Assembly: GCF_012489685.1 (NCBI RefSeq)
Contig: NC_080044.1
Span: 28,872,369-28,936,368 of the forward strand
Length of the DNA stretch: 64,000 nt
Origin: Lotus japonicus
Lineage: Eukaryota > Streptophyta > Magnoliopsida > Fabales > Fabaceae
Reading direction: 5' to 3'
The position numbers were made by a program, and so were the translations under genes. The first letter of the stretch is position 1; every line of letters starts with the position of its first letter. A model generated the notes under the pieces. It saw only the letters and a list, made by a program, of their open reading frames with translations. It did no database searches and was not told the DNA's origin. Positions 33,531 to 44,469 of the stretch are shown piece by piece.

Positions 33531-35848
33531 TGTAAGGCCCGAGTTTTTAAGTTTATGCTAAGTGAATAAACTTCTTATTCACGATTAGGGTTGATGTAAT
33601 GTGAAGGGAAACCTGAACGAAAGTTTATTAAATGAAATATATTTATGAAGGAGAAAGTTCAGGAAAAGTTCAAGGATTGCATTATGATCGATAAAAGTTA
33701 TAGCACGATCGTTACACGCTTAAACCTAGGTCAGAAACCCTAGTATATAGCTAATTTTCACTTTTAGGCACGATGGCAGTTAATTCCAAAAATCTTCAGA
33801 GAAATGTTAGAACTTCTCTTTTTCCATATATCACAATCGTTTCGAGGCGAAACTCTAGGATCTACGAACGTCCGATTCCAATCATCGGAAGTTTGCCGAA
33901 ACCGAATCCCTGGTATTTCAAAACCCTAGAATTTCTCGACAATGAAGACTTTATCTATTCAGAGCTTCAAATGAATATTCTACACGCGTACACCCATTTC
34001 TCTTGATGATTTCAATCTTTCTTCCGAAGGAAGTTTTCTATTCCGACATTCGATGCAAAAAGCAACTTATCGGGTAAAATAGTTTTATACCGACTATGCA
34101 TTAGTTGCCAAAAATACAAGGAGACATCTTTTTAGTTTTGGAATTCTTTTGCCAAAACCTATCTTAGAATTCACGGAGAATGACGCCGGAAAAATCAGAT
34201 TCGCGAAACTTTCATTTTCCCGCGAATTTCCATCTTCTATATATAGCAAACAAGTGAGAAAAAAACACAAAACTCCTCCATTTTCTCTCCTCAAGGCCGC
34301 GAGTTCATCCAAGGAAGAAGGAAGAAGAATTTTCTTCATTACTTGCCTGATCGTCGATCAATGAGTTGCTACTTCAAGGCTTCGAGGTATAGTCGCTAAT
34401 CCTTACCTCTGATCGCTTTTTCCATAGCTTTTCTGTAGAGTTTTCTGAGTGGATAGTTTATGAGTTTTTGCAAAACTATCCTGAATCTTTCATTTCTGAT
34501 TCTAAACCTCTTCCTTATGCGCCCAAGATCACTTCTGCCGGGTTAGATTTTCCGTTATGTCGCCGGAATTCCGCCGGAATCAATTTGAGCCTAAAATACC
34601 CATTTTTGGAGTTTTTGGTGTAAAGCTTCAACCTTTAGGCTGAAAACTATCGCCTTAGCTTAGTGCTAGTAGGATTAGTTGTCATAAACGTCGTTGGTGA
34701 CGTCCCTGTCAAATTTTATTTTTGGGATTTCAGTTTTGAAAATCCTAAGTTAAAAATCATGACCAAAATACCCCTGCGACAGTTTTTGATCCGATAATTT
34801 TTCCGAGTTCAGAATACCCTTAGTTACGGCTAATGATAGCATAGGAACCAAGTTTGATCGAAGAAAAATTGAACCCCACAATTAACCAAAGTGGCCGAGC
34901 CCTATAGGGGGGAGGAGGAAAATTTCCTTTTCCGAAAACTTGTCCTTTCGCGCTAGATTATTGTACCTCGGAGTATGTATTGCTTCGTGTAACCTTAGTA
35001 AGTATTGATAGTTTAGTTTCCGATAGATTCTGATAGTATTTCTGTGGTTTTGCTCTAAAGGTGATTTTGAGGAATTCCCTGAGGAACAAGGCTTTGTTGG
35101 TGAGGAAGCGTTAGACGATCATTCTACAGAACCTTCAGGTGAGGGCTTCTCACTGAATCTCTAGTTAATGCTTAGGGTCGATGTTTCGACATTGTTTACT
35201 GTTTATTCACTGGAATTGTGTGTGATTGGAAAATGTTTTCTGAGGCTTCGGCTGACAATGTAGATGATTCATCTACTGAATGTTTTTGAGATTGTCTTAC
35301 ATGCTATGTGCTATGTGGGTAATCTAGGATGTGTGGTGCATGCTTTATATGCTAAGTGCTAAGTGTTTATGATGCGATTTATTGATATATGACATGTTGT
35401 TGATTGTGATGATTTAAATATGCTCTGTACTGGAATCTGAGATTCTGAATGGTGAGAATAGCGGGCAGGTCATGCCGATTTTATTTTGAGAGTTTTGAGA
35501 AAGTTTGATAGGACGAACGAGGTTCGGGCCTTAGTTCCGTTTAGTGGATCGAGACATCCTCTGGAAGCGACTTGGGATTGGGAGATCCTTCAAATGTATA
35601 AGACTTGCGATAAGACAAAATGGAATCTATTTTATAAAGAAAATTCATAAGACCTTAAATAACCTCAAAATCTTTAAGTAATGATAACAACCTCGAAGGA
35701 AGGCATTGGAAGTCAAATCATAGTTTTGGAAAAGCGAGGAGTGTCGTCGGATCCAAGTGTTGAGGAGTTTGGTAAGTTCTGAGTATGTTGGTACTCCTTC
35801 GCTCGTTGAGCAATTTGTTAGCCATCCAAGGGATGAGCCGAGAAGCTT

Positions 35849-35994
35849 CACTGAGGCGTGAGACCTTGTGAATGCGGGATACTCCACTGAGGCGTGAGAC
35901 CTTGTGGAAAGCATGGAACTCCACTGAGGCGTGAGACCTTGTGAGAGCATGAAACTTCACTGAAGCGTGAGACTTCGTGAGAGCATTGATGACC
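35849..35994 (+). repeat. Tandem repeat of four 36-37 bp units in the G2 3' LTR
   Basis: Second copy of the array at 27039-27184, same unit number. Confidence 0.8.
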
Positions 35995-36509
35995 CGAAGA
36001 GTCATCGTGAGTGGTTGCACTCATTTTATGATTATTGTATTTTGTCGCATAATCGACTTTACCTTAGGGTAAGCTTTTAGAGACATTAATTTAGCTAGAA
36101 CACGTGGCGACGTGTCGAGTGAGGTCGGAGACGTTGTTTGGCTAATCATTGCATTGCATGCACTCATTAAGTGGTTTAAACACGGCGAGATACCGGACCA
36201 CGGCGGATTCCAAAATTGGTTATAAGACCAGGATTTCCGCGTAAGAGCGCTGCTAGGTGACTCTTAGTAGCAGACCGAAATGGCAGGCCTTCGGGTTTTA
36301 TGCTGATCTGACTACATGATGATGTTGGAGTAAGAGGCATCACGGACCGAAATGGTCCCACCGTGGCTGGTGTTAGGGCTGATCCGATGATGTCCATCCG
36401 TTCCGGAATGCATATTGGTTGACTGGGTTAACCTGCATTGCATATCATGCAACATACATACTAATTTAGTTGTCGAGTGTGATTGTTATTTGTCAATCCT
36501 ATTTGGAAC

Positions 36510-37175
36510 ATGCTATTTGTTATTGTTGTCATTTACGTTCGATATGGAACATGCAACCCTAGGAATGACATCTCTAGTTATAAGCCTAAGTGGCTATTTA
36601 TTATTTGTACCTATTGGGTTTATTATCTACATAGTTCTTTAGAGTTGACCCTCGCGTCTTCTGTGTGTGTTTTGGCGGACAACGCCTTTTGTCAGATGAA
36701 TATTGCGGATTGGTTCACCATGGTCCACCCTTCGGGGGGGATTAGGTATGAGATGATCGATCAGGACGACCCCGGGTCGTGGGTGGTTGACCCCGCGAGC
36801 CATCGAGCGACGTATTCGGGGCGCATCATGGAGGATCACGTGGATAGCGGAGGACTTCTGAGGTCAGGAGTGTTGAGGCGATGCTCTATCAACTTCAACT
36901 TGTCACCGGGCGTTCACTGTGGACCAGGACTTGGAGGACCACCACCACCACCATTGTCTTCAGACGAGGAGGATCCCTCAGAGGAGATTCCAGTGGGAGT
37001 GCCTTCGGCAGGGTCTAGTGCACCCACCGTTGCGATCATCGATGATCAGGGTTCGGGCCCTAAGCCCGTGAGTCCAGCATCGGAGCGCACTGCGGTTGCG
37101 AGGGGAGGATGGATAGGGTTAGTAGACTTGGTCGTTCTGGATTCTGATTCGGACGACGATCATGCTAGCACATAG
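36510..37175 (+). CDS. ORF inside the G2 LTR, 221 aa, unknown function
   Basis: ATG 36510 (the frame is open for nine codons upstream). The N-terminal quarter is hydrophobic. The middle is DDPGSWVVDPASHRATYSGR. The C-terminal half has GPPPPPLSSDEEDPSEE and ends in an acidic DSDSDDDHAST. The 5' LTR copy has one stop only. In the G1 LTRs the same place reads a shorter, diverged frame (LTLAPWLCLYVCVW at about 17116) ending in SSLEEDQERNDYY. With the TATA at 34238 and 25502, the ORF would sit in the 5' leader of genomic RNA. I do not recognise it. Chance openness of a GC-richer segment is possible. Confidence 0.33.
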   Translation: MLFVIVVIYVRYGTCNPRNDISSYKPKWLFIICTYWVYYLHSSLELTLASSVCVLADNAFCQMNIADWFTMVHPSGGIRYEMIDQDDPGSWVVDPASHRATYSGRIMEDHVDSGGLLRSGVLRRCSINFNLSPGVHCGPGLGGPPPPPLSSDEEDPSEEIPVGVPSAGSSAPTVAIIDDQGSGPKPVSPASERTAVARGGWIGLVDLVVLDSDSDDDHAST

Positions 37176-37666
37176 TTTTGAGTGTTGGTATGAGCTCCTC
37201 GAGTTAGGATTAGTGTAGGAGTAGAGTTTTAGCTCTGACAGTCTTGCTTCATTTGTTACTTAGGGGACAGGGTAGATCCGCCTATAGCTTTTTGTGTGGT
37301 TTCCTTACGGGAATCACAGAGAGTTGGTTGGACTTAGGAAGTCTTATTTTCAGGCCATTGGGTCAGCTGATTCTCAGTTTTGAGGGATAGTGTTGCGGGC
37401 ACTTCACCTTTTCATTTGGTTTGTATATATTGCCCACGGGCGTTGCACTTTTCTTTCCGTCACTGGAGGTTACTCGTGACGAGGTTGCTACTACAGCGGG
37501 GGCTGTTTATATATTGTATATTAGTTCTGATTTTTGTTATTGTTGGGTTTTATTTAATTCCGTCTTGTCTTAGTTATTATTATAAAAAAAAAAAATATAT
37601 TCACGTTTTTCCGCATTAGGTTTATTTTGGTTACTAAAGTGACGCCACCGAAATCGGGGTGTTACA

Positions 37667-37671
37667 ACTCG
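37667..37671 (+). other. Target site duplication of G2, right copy (ACTCG)
   Basis: Matches 24792-24796 exactly. It is followed by the continuation of the G1 LTR. Confidence 0.95.
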
Positions 37672-37859
37672 TGACGATGTTTTTAGTTGCAGCGAGGGCT
37701 GTGCTTGTATTGTATATTAATCGCTGTTAATCGCGATTGGGTTGAGTCTTTATTTCGACAAGTCTTTTTATTTAAACAAAACGAAAAAAAAATACCTGCT
37801 TTTCGGCTTTATTTTATTTTGAGTTACTAAAGTGACGCCACCGAAATCGGGGTGTTACA
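37672..37859 (+). repeat. 3' LTR of G1, right part
   Basis: TGACGATGTTTTTAGTTGCAG... to GGGGTGTTACA, collinear with 17573-17760. G1 ends at 37859; AAAGT (37860-37864) would be its right target duplication, but the left copy is not in the sequence. Confidence 0.88.
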
Positions 37860-38266
37860 AAAGTTCATCAAGAGACCAAGGTTGGTCGGATCTTGAGAGG
37901 ACTGAATCAAGGCTGATTCAGTATTTAGCTAGTCTTAAGAGGATCGATAGATCAGTTTCTTAAGAGGATACTAGTGAGAAAATCAGTGTATTGTTAGTCA
38001 CTTAGCAGGTTGCAAAGTGCAGTTGTAACACTCATTGATTTTAGTGGATTGCCTTCATCAGAAGAAGGAAGAAATCACCTTCACAGGTGGACTGGATTAG
38101 CTTGAGCTTTTATCTCAAGTGAACCGGGATAAAATACTCGTGTGCTTTACTTCCTATCATTCAGCCCTTAGTTTTTATCTTTGAGTTTTGAAAAAGCAGA
38201 AAAAGTATATCCGAGATTCAAAAACTCTATTCAAACCCCCCCTTTCTAGTGTTTTTCGCACCTTCA
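37860..38266 (+). repeat. E: 3' part of a Sirevirus LTR (plus orientation)
   Basis: Ends GTTTTTCGCACCTTCA. It shares the R-U5 text of the other Sirevirus LTRs (GTGTATTGTTAGTCACTTAG, GGATTGCCTTCATC, GTGAACCGGGATAAAATAC). The 5' part is cut by the end of G1. It sits in the 3' region of H1; GTCTC at 38267-38271 is the candidate right target duplication. It could come from a solo LTR or a full element. Confidence 0.8.
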
Positions 38267-39109
38267 GTCTCTTGACCACCTTTTTCAACTTTCTTTTGTT
38301 TTTCTCGTTTTTTTTTTAACTCCAACTTGATTAGGAGTTTTTTTTTCTTTTTCATCTTATGTTTTTTTTTTATTTTTGGGGCAAGAGACCACAACTCCCC
38401 ATTTTTCCAACCAAACAGCCAGCCCACACAACAAGTGTAACAAAGAACTCTCCAAAAGGCTCAGTAGGGTCGACTAGGGGCAAAAATGCACAATACAAAC
38501 TCTGAAGTCCAAGAAAACCTACAAGTCTCAAGAACGCAAGTCTCCTACAACATGCAAAGTATAAATTCAACACAAACCAAAAAGTGCAAGTGAGTCAGGA
38601 TCCTCCAGGGAGATCATATAGTGAAAGGTCAAAGATGGACCCTTGTGGACTCACATCAACTCTATCCTCAAGACAACACTTCGATGAAGATCGAAGTCTC
38701 ATCCTCTCTTTCCCATCATACAAACGCTCCCCCAAAAACAGCACAAAGTATCCTCTTAAAAACATGTTCAAAACAAGCATCATGTGAGAGAGCAAAACTC
38801 AGAAGCATGCGATTAAAGTATAGGGAAATAACAACCCAGACACAAAAGACTCTATATGCAAAGATGCATGAATGAACAACTAAAGAAACTCTACAAAGGA
38901 CAAATATGCTAAAAATGCATGAACTTTGCGTAGAGAGTAGGGGTAACCTCTTTTACCAAACATAACAGAGGCCTCGAAACCGCTTTTTTTTTTAACTTCA
39001 GACTCCCATTCCCTGCAAAAACACAACAACCAACATGCAGAATAAAACAAGACTTGGGTTGTCTCCCAAGCAGCCCATTGTTATAGTCTTAGGTAGACTA
39101 TCCTCCTTG
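38267..39109 (-). other. 3' untranslated region of H1
   Basis: Collinear with 46262-47141 of H2. It has long T runs (38280-38380) on the + strand. No gene is seen. Confidence 0.65.
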
Positions 39110-42100
39110 TCAAGTTGGAGGTTTGAAAAACATGGTTTCTAACTTCAGTACCTCACCACCTAAGTACACTTTCAACCTTTGCCCATTCATAGTGAAAGTA
39201 TCCTTGGTCTCTGGGTTTTCAACCTCTACCGCTCCATGAGGGAACACCCTCTTGACCACAAAGGGTCCAGACCATCTAGACTTCAGTTTCCCAGGGAATA
39301 GCCTCAATCTAGATTTGAAGAGAAACACTAATTTCCCTGAGGAAAATTCCCTATTCAAAATCTTCCTATCATGCCACTTCTTTGTCTTTTCCTTGTAGAT
39401 GCTAGCACTCTCATAAGCTCGGAGTCGAAACTCATCAAGCTCATTCAATTGCAAGAGTCTCTTTTCGCTAGCAACTTTCCAATCAAAATTCAATTTCCTT
39501 ATGGCCCAATATGCCTTGTGTTCTAATTCCACCGGTAAGTGACACGCTTTCCCAAAAACTAGGTGGAAAGGAAAGGTACCAATCGGAGTTTTAAAAGCGG
39601 TTCGGTAAGCCCATAAGGCATCGTCAAGTTTCCTTGACCAATCCCTTCTGGAAGAATCTACCACTTTTTCAAGAATACGCTTCAACTCCCGATTAGAAAT
39701 CTCAACTTGCCCACTAGTTTGAGGGTGATAGGGGGTAGACACTTTATGCTTAACACCATATTTTTCCAAGAGAGACTCGAAAGCTCTTTTGCAAAAGTGG
39801 GTACCCCCATCACTTATAATTGCTCTAGGAACACTAAACCTAGTGAAATGTTCTTTTTCAGAAAAGAAGCCACCACTTTAGAGTCATTTGTTGAGAGTGC
39901 AGCGGCTTCAACCCACCTAGAAACATAGTCAACAGCCACCAGAATATACTGGCAACCAAAAGAAAGTGGGAAGGGTCCCATGAAATCGATGCCCCAAACA
40001 TTAAACAACTCAATTTCCAAAATATTTTTTAAGGGCATATCATTTCTTCTTGAGATGTTACCAGTCCGCTGACACCTATCACAACTCTCAACAAAAGCTC
40101 TACTATCCTTATGCAGAGTAGGCCAATAGAAACCACTTTGGAGGACCTTAGCAGCGGTCCTCTCCCCACTAAAATGTCCACCATAACTTGATCCATGGCA
40201 ATGCCAAAGAATCTTCTCAAAATCTACTTCTGGGATGCACCTTTTTATGATTTCATCAGAGCAAATTTTAAAAAGATAAGGATCCTCCCAGAGGTAAGAT
40301 TTTGCATCATGCAGGAATCTCTTCTTCTGCTGCCAGGTCAAGTCATGGGGAATAAGTCCAGCAACACGGTAATTAGCAAAATGTACATACCAGGGTAGGG
40401 ATTTCTCGGTGGAAATAGCTAGGAGTTTCTCATCCGGGAACTCCTCTTGAATAGGTATTGGGCTGCACGCCCCACCTTCCAATCTCGACAAATGGTCTGC
40501 TACTCCATTGTCCTTGCCTCTTCGGTCAATGAGCTCAAGGTTGAACTTTTGAAGGAGTAAGACCTATCGAATCAACCTCGCCTTAGAGTCCTGTTTAGAA
40601 AACAAATGTCTCAAAGCAGCATGGTCAGTATGAACAATAACTTTAAAACCCAAAATGTAAGGCCTAAACTTCTCACAAGCAAAGACTACACCTAACAACT
40701 CTTTTTCAGTTGTAGTGTAGTTCCTTTGGGCCTCATTCAAAACTCTACTCGCATAGTATATCACGTACAACACTCTTTCTTTCTTTTGACACTAGACAGC
40801 CCCTAAAGCTAAATCACTAGCGTCACACATGATCTCAAATGGTAGAGACCAATCCGGAGCAACAATAACAGGGGCTGTCACCAAACTTTCTTTAATAGAC
40901 TCAAAAGCTTTCAAACAATTCTCATCAAAAGTAAAAGGTGCTTCCTTCTCAAGAAAATTGGTCATAGGCTTAGCTAATTTGGAAAAGTCTTTAATGAACC
41001 GCCTATAAAATCCAGCATGCCCAAGGAAACTCCTAATACCCTTGACATTAGTCGGGGGAGGGAGCTTTTCAATGACTTCAATCTTAGCTCTATCAACCTC
41101 AATCCCTTTTTCGGACACCTTGTGTCCAAGAACTATGCCATCCCTAACCATGAAATGGCACTTCTCCCAATTCAAGACCAAGTTGGTCTCTTGACATCTC
41201 TTCAACACCAAAGCTAGATTCCCTAGACAAGCATCAAAATTTGGACCAAAAACAGAGAAGTCGTCCATAAAAATCTCAATGCAAGTCTCTATCAAGTCAG
41301 AGAAAATAGCAAACATGCACCTTTGGAAAGTGGATGGGGCATTGCAAAGCCCAAGTGGCATTCTCTTGTAAGCAAACACGTTGTAAGGGCAAGTGAATGT
41401 CGTCTTCTCTTGGTCTTCTAGAGCAACACAAATTTGGTTGTACGGTTGTACCCGGAGTAACCATCAAGAAAACAATAGTATTGATGCCCTGCCAACTTAT
41501 CAAGCATTTGATCTATGAAAGGTAAAGGAAAATGGTCCTTCCTAGTTACTGAATTCAACCTTCGATAATCAATACAAACCCTCCACTTCGTCACTTGACA
41601 AGTGGGAATCAACTCATTATTCTCATTGGCAACCACTGTGATGCCTCCTTTCTTGGGAACCACTTGAACGGGACTTACCCATTCACTATCCAAAATTGGA
41701 TAATTCACACCTGCATCAAGCAATTTAATTATCTCTTTCCTCACCACATCCTTCATGGAAGGGTTAAGTCTTCTTTGAGGTTGGACTATAGGTTTGTAAT
41801 TTTCTTCCAATAAAATTTTATGCATGCATATCGCAGGACTAATACCTTTGATATCATCAATAGTCCAACCCAAAGCTGACTTGTAATCCTTCAAAACTCT
41901 GAGGAGTTTCTCCTCATCTAAAGGTGTGAGAGCACTTCTCAAAATAACAGGTTTATTCTCATCTTCCTCAAGATAAGCATACTTGAGAGAGGAAGGGAGT
42001 GGCTTGAGCTCACTCTTCTCCTCAATTGGAATCTCCTCATCCCTAATTAATTCTTCTTTCCAAATGCTTTTGGTGGCAAGAGATAAGACAGATTCTAATT

Positions 42101-44312
42101 GAGGTAAAGTAGCATTCACCTCATGGTACAAGGAGTCAAGTTCACTCTCAAGATTTTGGTCCTCTATTTCTAGCCCCTCCATGATTGTTGTTTCCAAGGG
42201 GTCCTTAATAGATATCCTAACAAACTCTTCACACACAAGCTCATCAACCACTTCACACCGAAAAACTTCCTCATCTGCTCGGTGTTTTAAGGAGTCAAAT
42301 ATATTAAAGAGGACCTCATCTTCACCCACTCTCAGAGTTAGAGTTCCCTTGGCCACTTTAATTTCAGCCTCACCAGTGGCTAAGAATGGTCTCCCCAATA
42401 TGAGAGGGACTTTTGAGTCCTCTTCCATGTCAAGAATGACAAAATCCACTGGGAAAACAAACTTATCCGCCTTAACCACAACATCCTCAATGATCCCGTA
42501 AGGGGTTTTTAAAGACCTGTCCGCCATTTGCAAAGAAATCATAGTTGGGGTAACCTCACCTAAGTTCAACCTTTTAAACATACTGAGCGGCATCAAATTG
42601 ATACCCGCTCCTAAATCACACAAGGTTTCTACCACAGTTAACCCCTCTATCTCTACCGGAATAGTAAAGCTCCCGGGATCTCTCCTTTTTTTACGCATCT
42701 TTCTTTGCAAAATGGCACTACACTCTTCGGTCATCAAGATAGTTTCATCAACCTCACTCAACTTCCTTCTCTTGCTGAGAATGTCTTTCAAGAACTTAGC
42801 ATAGATTGGCATTTGCTCTAAGGCTTCGGAGAAAGGAATATTAATATGGAGCTTTTTGAAAACTTCCAAGAACTTAGAAAATTGTTTATCCAAATTTTTC
42901 TTCACCAAAGCCTTAGGAAATGGAATCTTGCGAAGGTCAGGGATATGAGTGTTAACAATCCTAGTTCTAGTGGGCTCTCTAGCTCTTTCCTCCATAACAC
43001 CCTCATCTCTCTCTACCTCAGCTTCCTCATTTTTCTCTCCCTCAATTTTTTTCTCTGGCTCATGTAACACTCTTCCACTCCTAGTAGAAACAACAACAGT
43101 ATTTTCTTGCTCAGTTAAAGCCAAAGTTTCGGAAGAGAACTTACCTTGGTGATTTTCGGACATTTGCTTCGCTAGCTGCCCCAATTGCTTCTCCAAGCTC
43201 TTTATAGCCATCTCGTGGCTCTTGTAATTACTTGCTGAATGATCAATGAATCTCTCGATCAGCTCCTCTAGACTCCTCTTGCCAACCGCCTATGCAACAA
43301 TTTGCGGCTGGACAAAAGGATCTTGTTCTGTGGTTGGGACTCCTCCTCCATGCATTGATGCTTTGGTCTCACCATCACCATCATTAAGAGTACACTGGTT
43401 ACTAGCATGAGACCCACCACAAAACTCACACTCCAAGCAAGTTATCTTGGCTCCACTTGACTTGGTCTCCTCTATATGTTTCCGGATTACCGCCATTTCC
43501 TCGGAGAGTTGTGTGTTGGAGGCCATGATCTTGTCATAAGCTTCAATTTCAAAAGAACTTCTTCGGATTTGGCGTTCATTCTCGGAGTTCATGGCCCTCA
43601 CCGCCATCTTCTCTATCAAATCATACCCCGCTTGTGAGGGCAGAGCGTCGAACTCCCCATTCGAGGCCGCGTCCAAGCCAAACCTTGATGAATATAGTAA
43701 ACCATCATAGAACTTCGCCACACATTCTGCTTGGGTGAGATTGTGTTGAGGACATTTCCTCAAAAGCTTCTTAAAGTGCTCCCAAGCCTCATAAAGATTT
43801 TCATCTATGGATTGTGCGAAGGTCATGATATCATTCTTCAATTTCCTCAAAAGAGACCTCGGAAAGAACCTCGTTGTGAATTTTTCTGCAAGGTCTTCCC
43901 AAGTAGTGAGACTCCCTTGAGGTTGTGAATTTAGCCATTCCTCTGCTACGTCCTTCAAAGAGAAGGGAAATAGGCTCAACCGGATTGCTTCCGAAGGAAC
44001 ATTCACCACACGATAAGTGTTGCAATTCCGGATGAACTTCTCCATATGAGCAAGAGGATCTTCCGAGGAACCTCCACCATATTGGCTTTGGCTCACCATG
44101 TTGATGAATGCCGGTCTCAACTCAAAGTTCCCAACTCCTTCGGGGATGACAATACTTCCGGGATAATCAAATCTAATAGACCCCGAAGTTAGTTCCCGAA
44201 GAGTCCGGTTGACATTCTCAACTTCTTGTTCACGCAAACGGAGGGTAATACTCTCTTGGATCCTTGCCTCAATGTGGGCTTGCATCTCCTCCTCTGTCAT
44301 GCGGCCACCCAT
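39110..44312 (-). pseudogene. H1 gag-pol (Athila-like), several breaks
   Basis: Gag (44312-43290, 340 codons): the Athila-type core EWLNSQPQGSLTTWEDLAEK and FTTRFFPRSLLRKLKNDI, then a CEFCGGSHASNQC knuckle. One TAG (43290-43292) separates it from an in-frame protease-RT segment, 43211-41418, with LCDLGAGINLMP and VCIDYRRLNSVTRKDHFPLP. A frameshift near 41400 follows. The next frame, to 39814, has RT FMDD, YRRFIKDF, RNase H TDHAALRHLF, the integrase zinc finger CDRCQ and the core start GIDFMGPF, with stops at about 40793 and 40565. Another shift leads to 39769-39110, with [11 protein letters not shown] and the C-terminal integrase. At least two frameshifts and three stops make it defunct. Confidence 0.88.
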
Positions 44313-44445
44313 GGTGGTGCCTCTCTTGAAAGCAACCTGCGAATGACACTCAATGGAGGAAGATTAGTAGCACCAATTCTAGACAAGTTAAAAACTTAAA
44401 ACAAAACCAAAAACTTAAAACTTAAACCAAAAATCGCAAAACAAT

Positions 44446-44463
44446 TCCCCGGCAACGGCGCCA
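44446..44463 (-). promoter_or_regulatory. Primer binding site of H1 (Athila type, tRNA-Asp)
   Basis: The minus strand reads TGGCGCCGTTGCCGGGGA six bases after the LTR end, as is usual for Athila elements. The leader between it and the gag ATG at 44312 is about 130 bp. Confidence 0.88.
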
Positions 44464-44469
44464 AAAACT

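Larger units (their letters stand above)
24797..37666 (+). mobile_element. G2: nearly complete Tekay-type chromovirus, 12.87 kb
   Basis: LTR 24797-28855, primer site 28859, one long gag-pol region 29070-33493, polypurine tract and LTR 33531-37666, bounded by the duplication ACTCG. Large LTRs, the Met-tRNA primer and the C-terminal chromodomain assign it to the Tekay/Del chromoviruses. The LTRs look more than 99 percent alike by eye, apart from a 77-bp length difference, so the insertion is young. It is younger than G1, which it interrupts. Confidence 0.93.
33531..37666 (+). repeat. 3' LTR of G2 (4.14 kb)
   Basis: Same ends as 24797-28855. It contains about 77 bp (35005-35082) that the 5' LTR lacks. 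TATA box at 34238; tandem repeat 35849-35994; intact internal ORF 36510-37175. Confidence 0.92.
13692..37859 (+). mobile_element. G1: pol-deleted Tekay-type chromovirus, split by G2
   Basis: 5' LTR 13692-17760, primer site 17764, degenerate gag, deleted pol and 3' LTR 20906-24796 plus 37672-37859. The internal region is only about 3.1 kb, against about 4.7 kb in G2, because RT, RNase H and most of integrase are gone. It cannot transpose without a helper. G2 is inserted in the 3' LTR. Confidence 0.82.

Noticed and set aside
37860..38266. Possible host gene between G1 and H1
   Set aside because: The text matches the R-U5 part of the other Sirevirus LTRs and ends in CACCTTCA.
39814..40398. + strand frames opposite H1 integrase
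   Set aside because: They are short antisense shadows of pol without any supporting motif.
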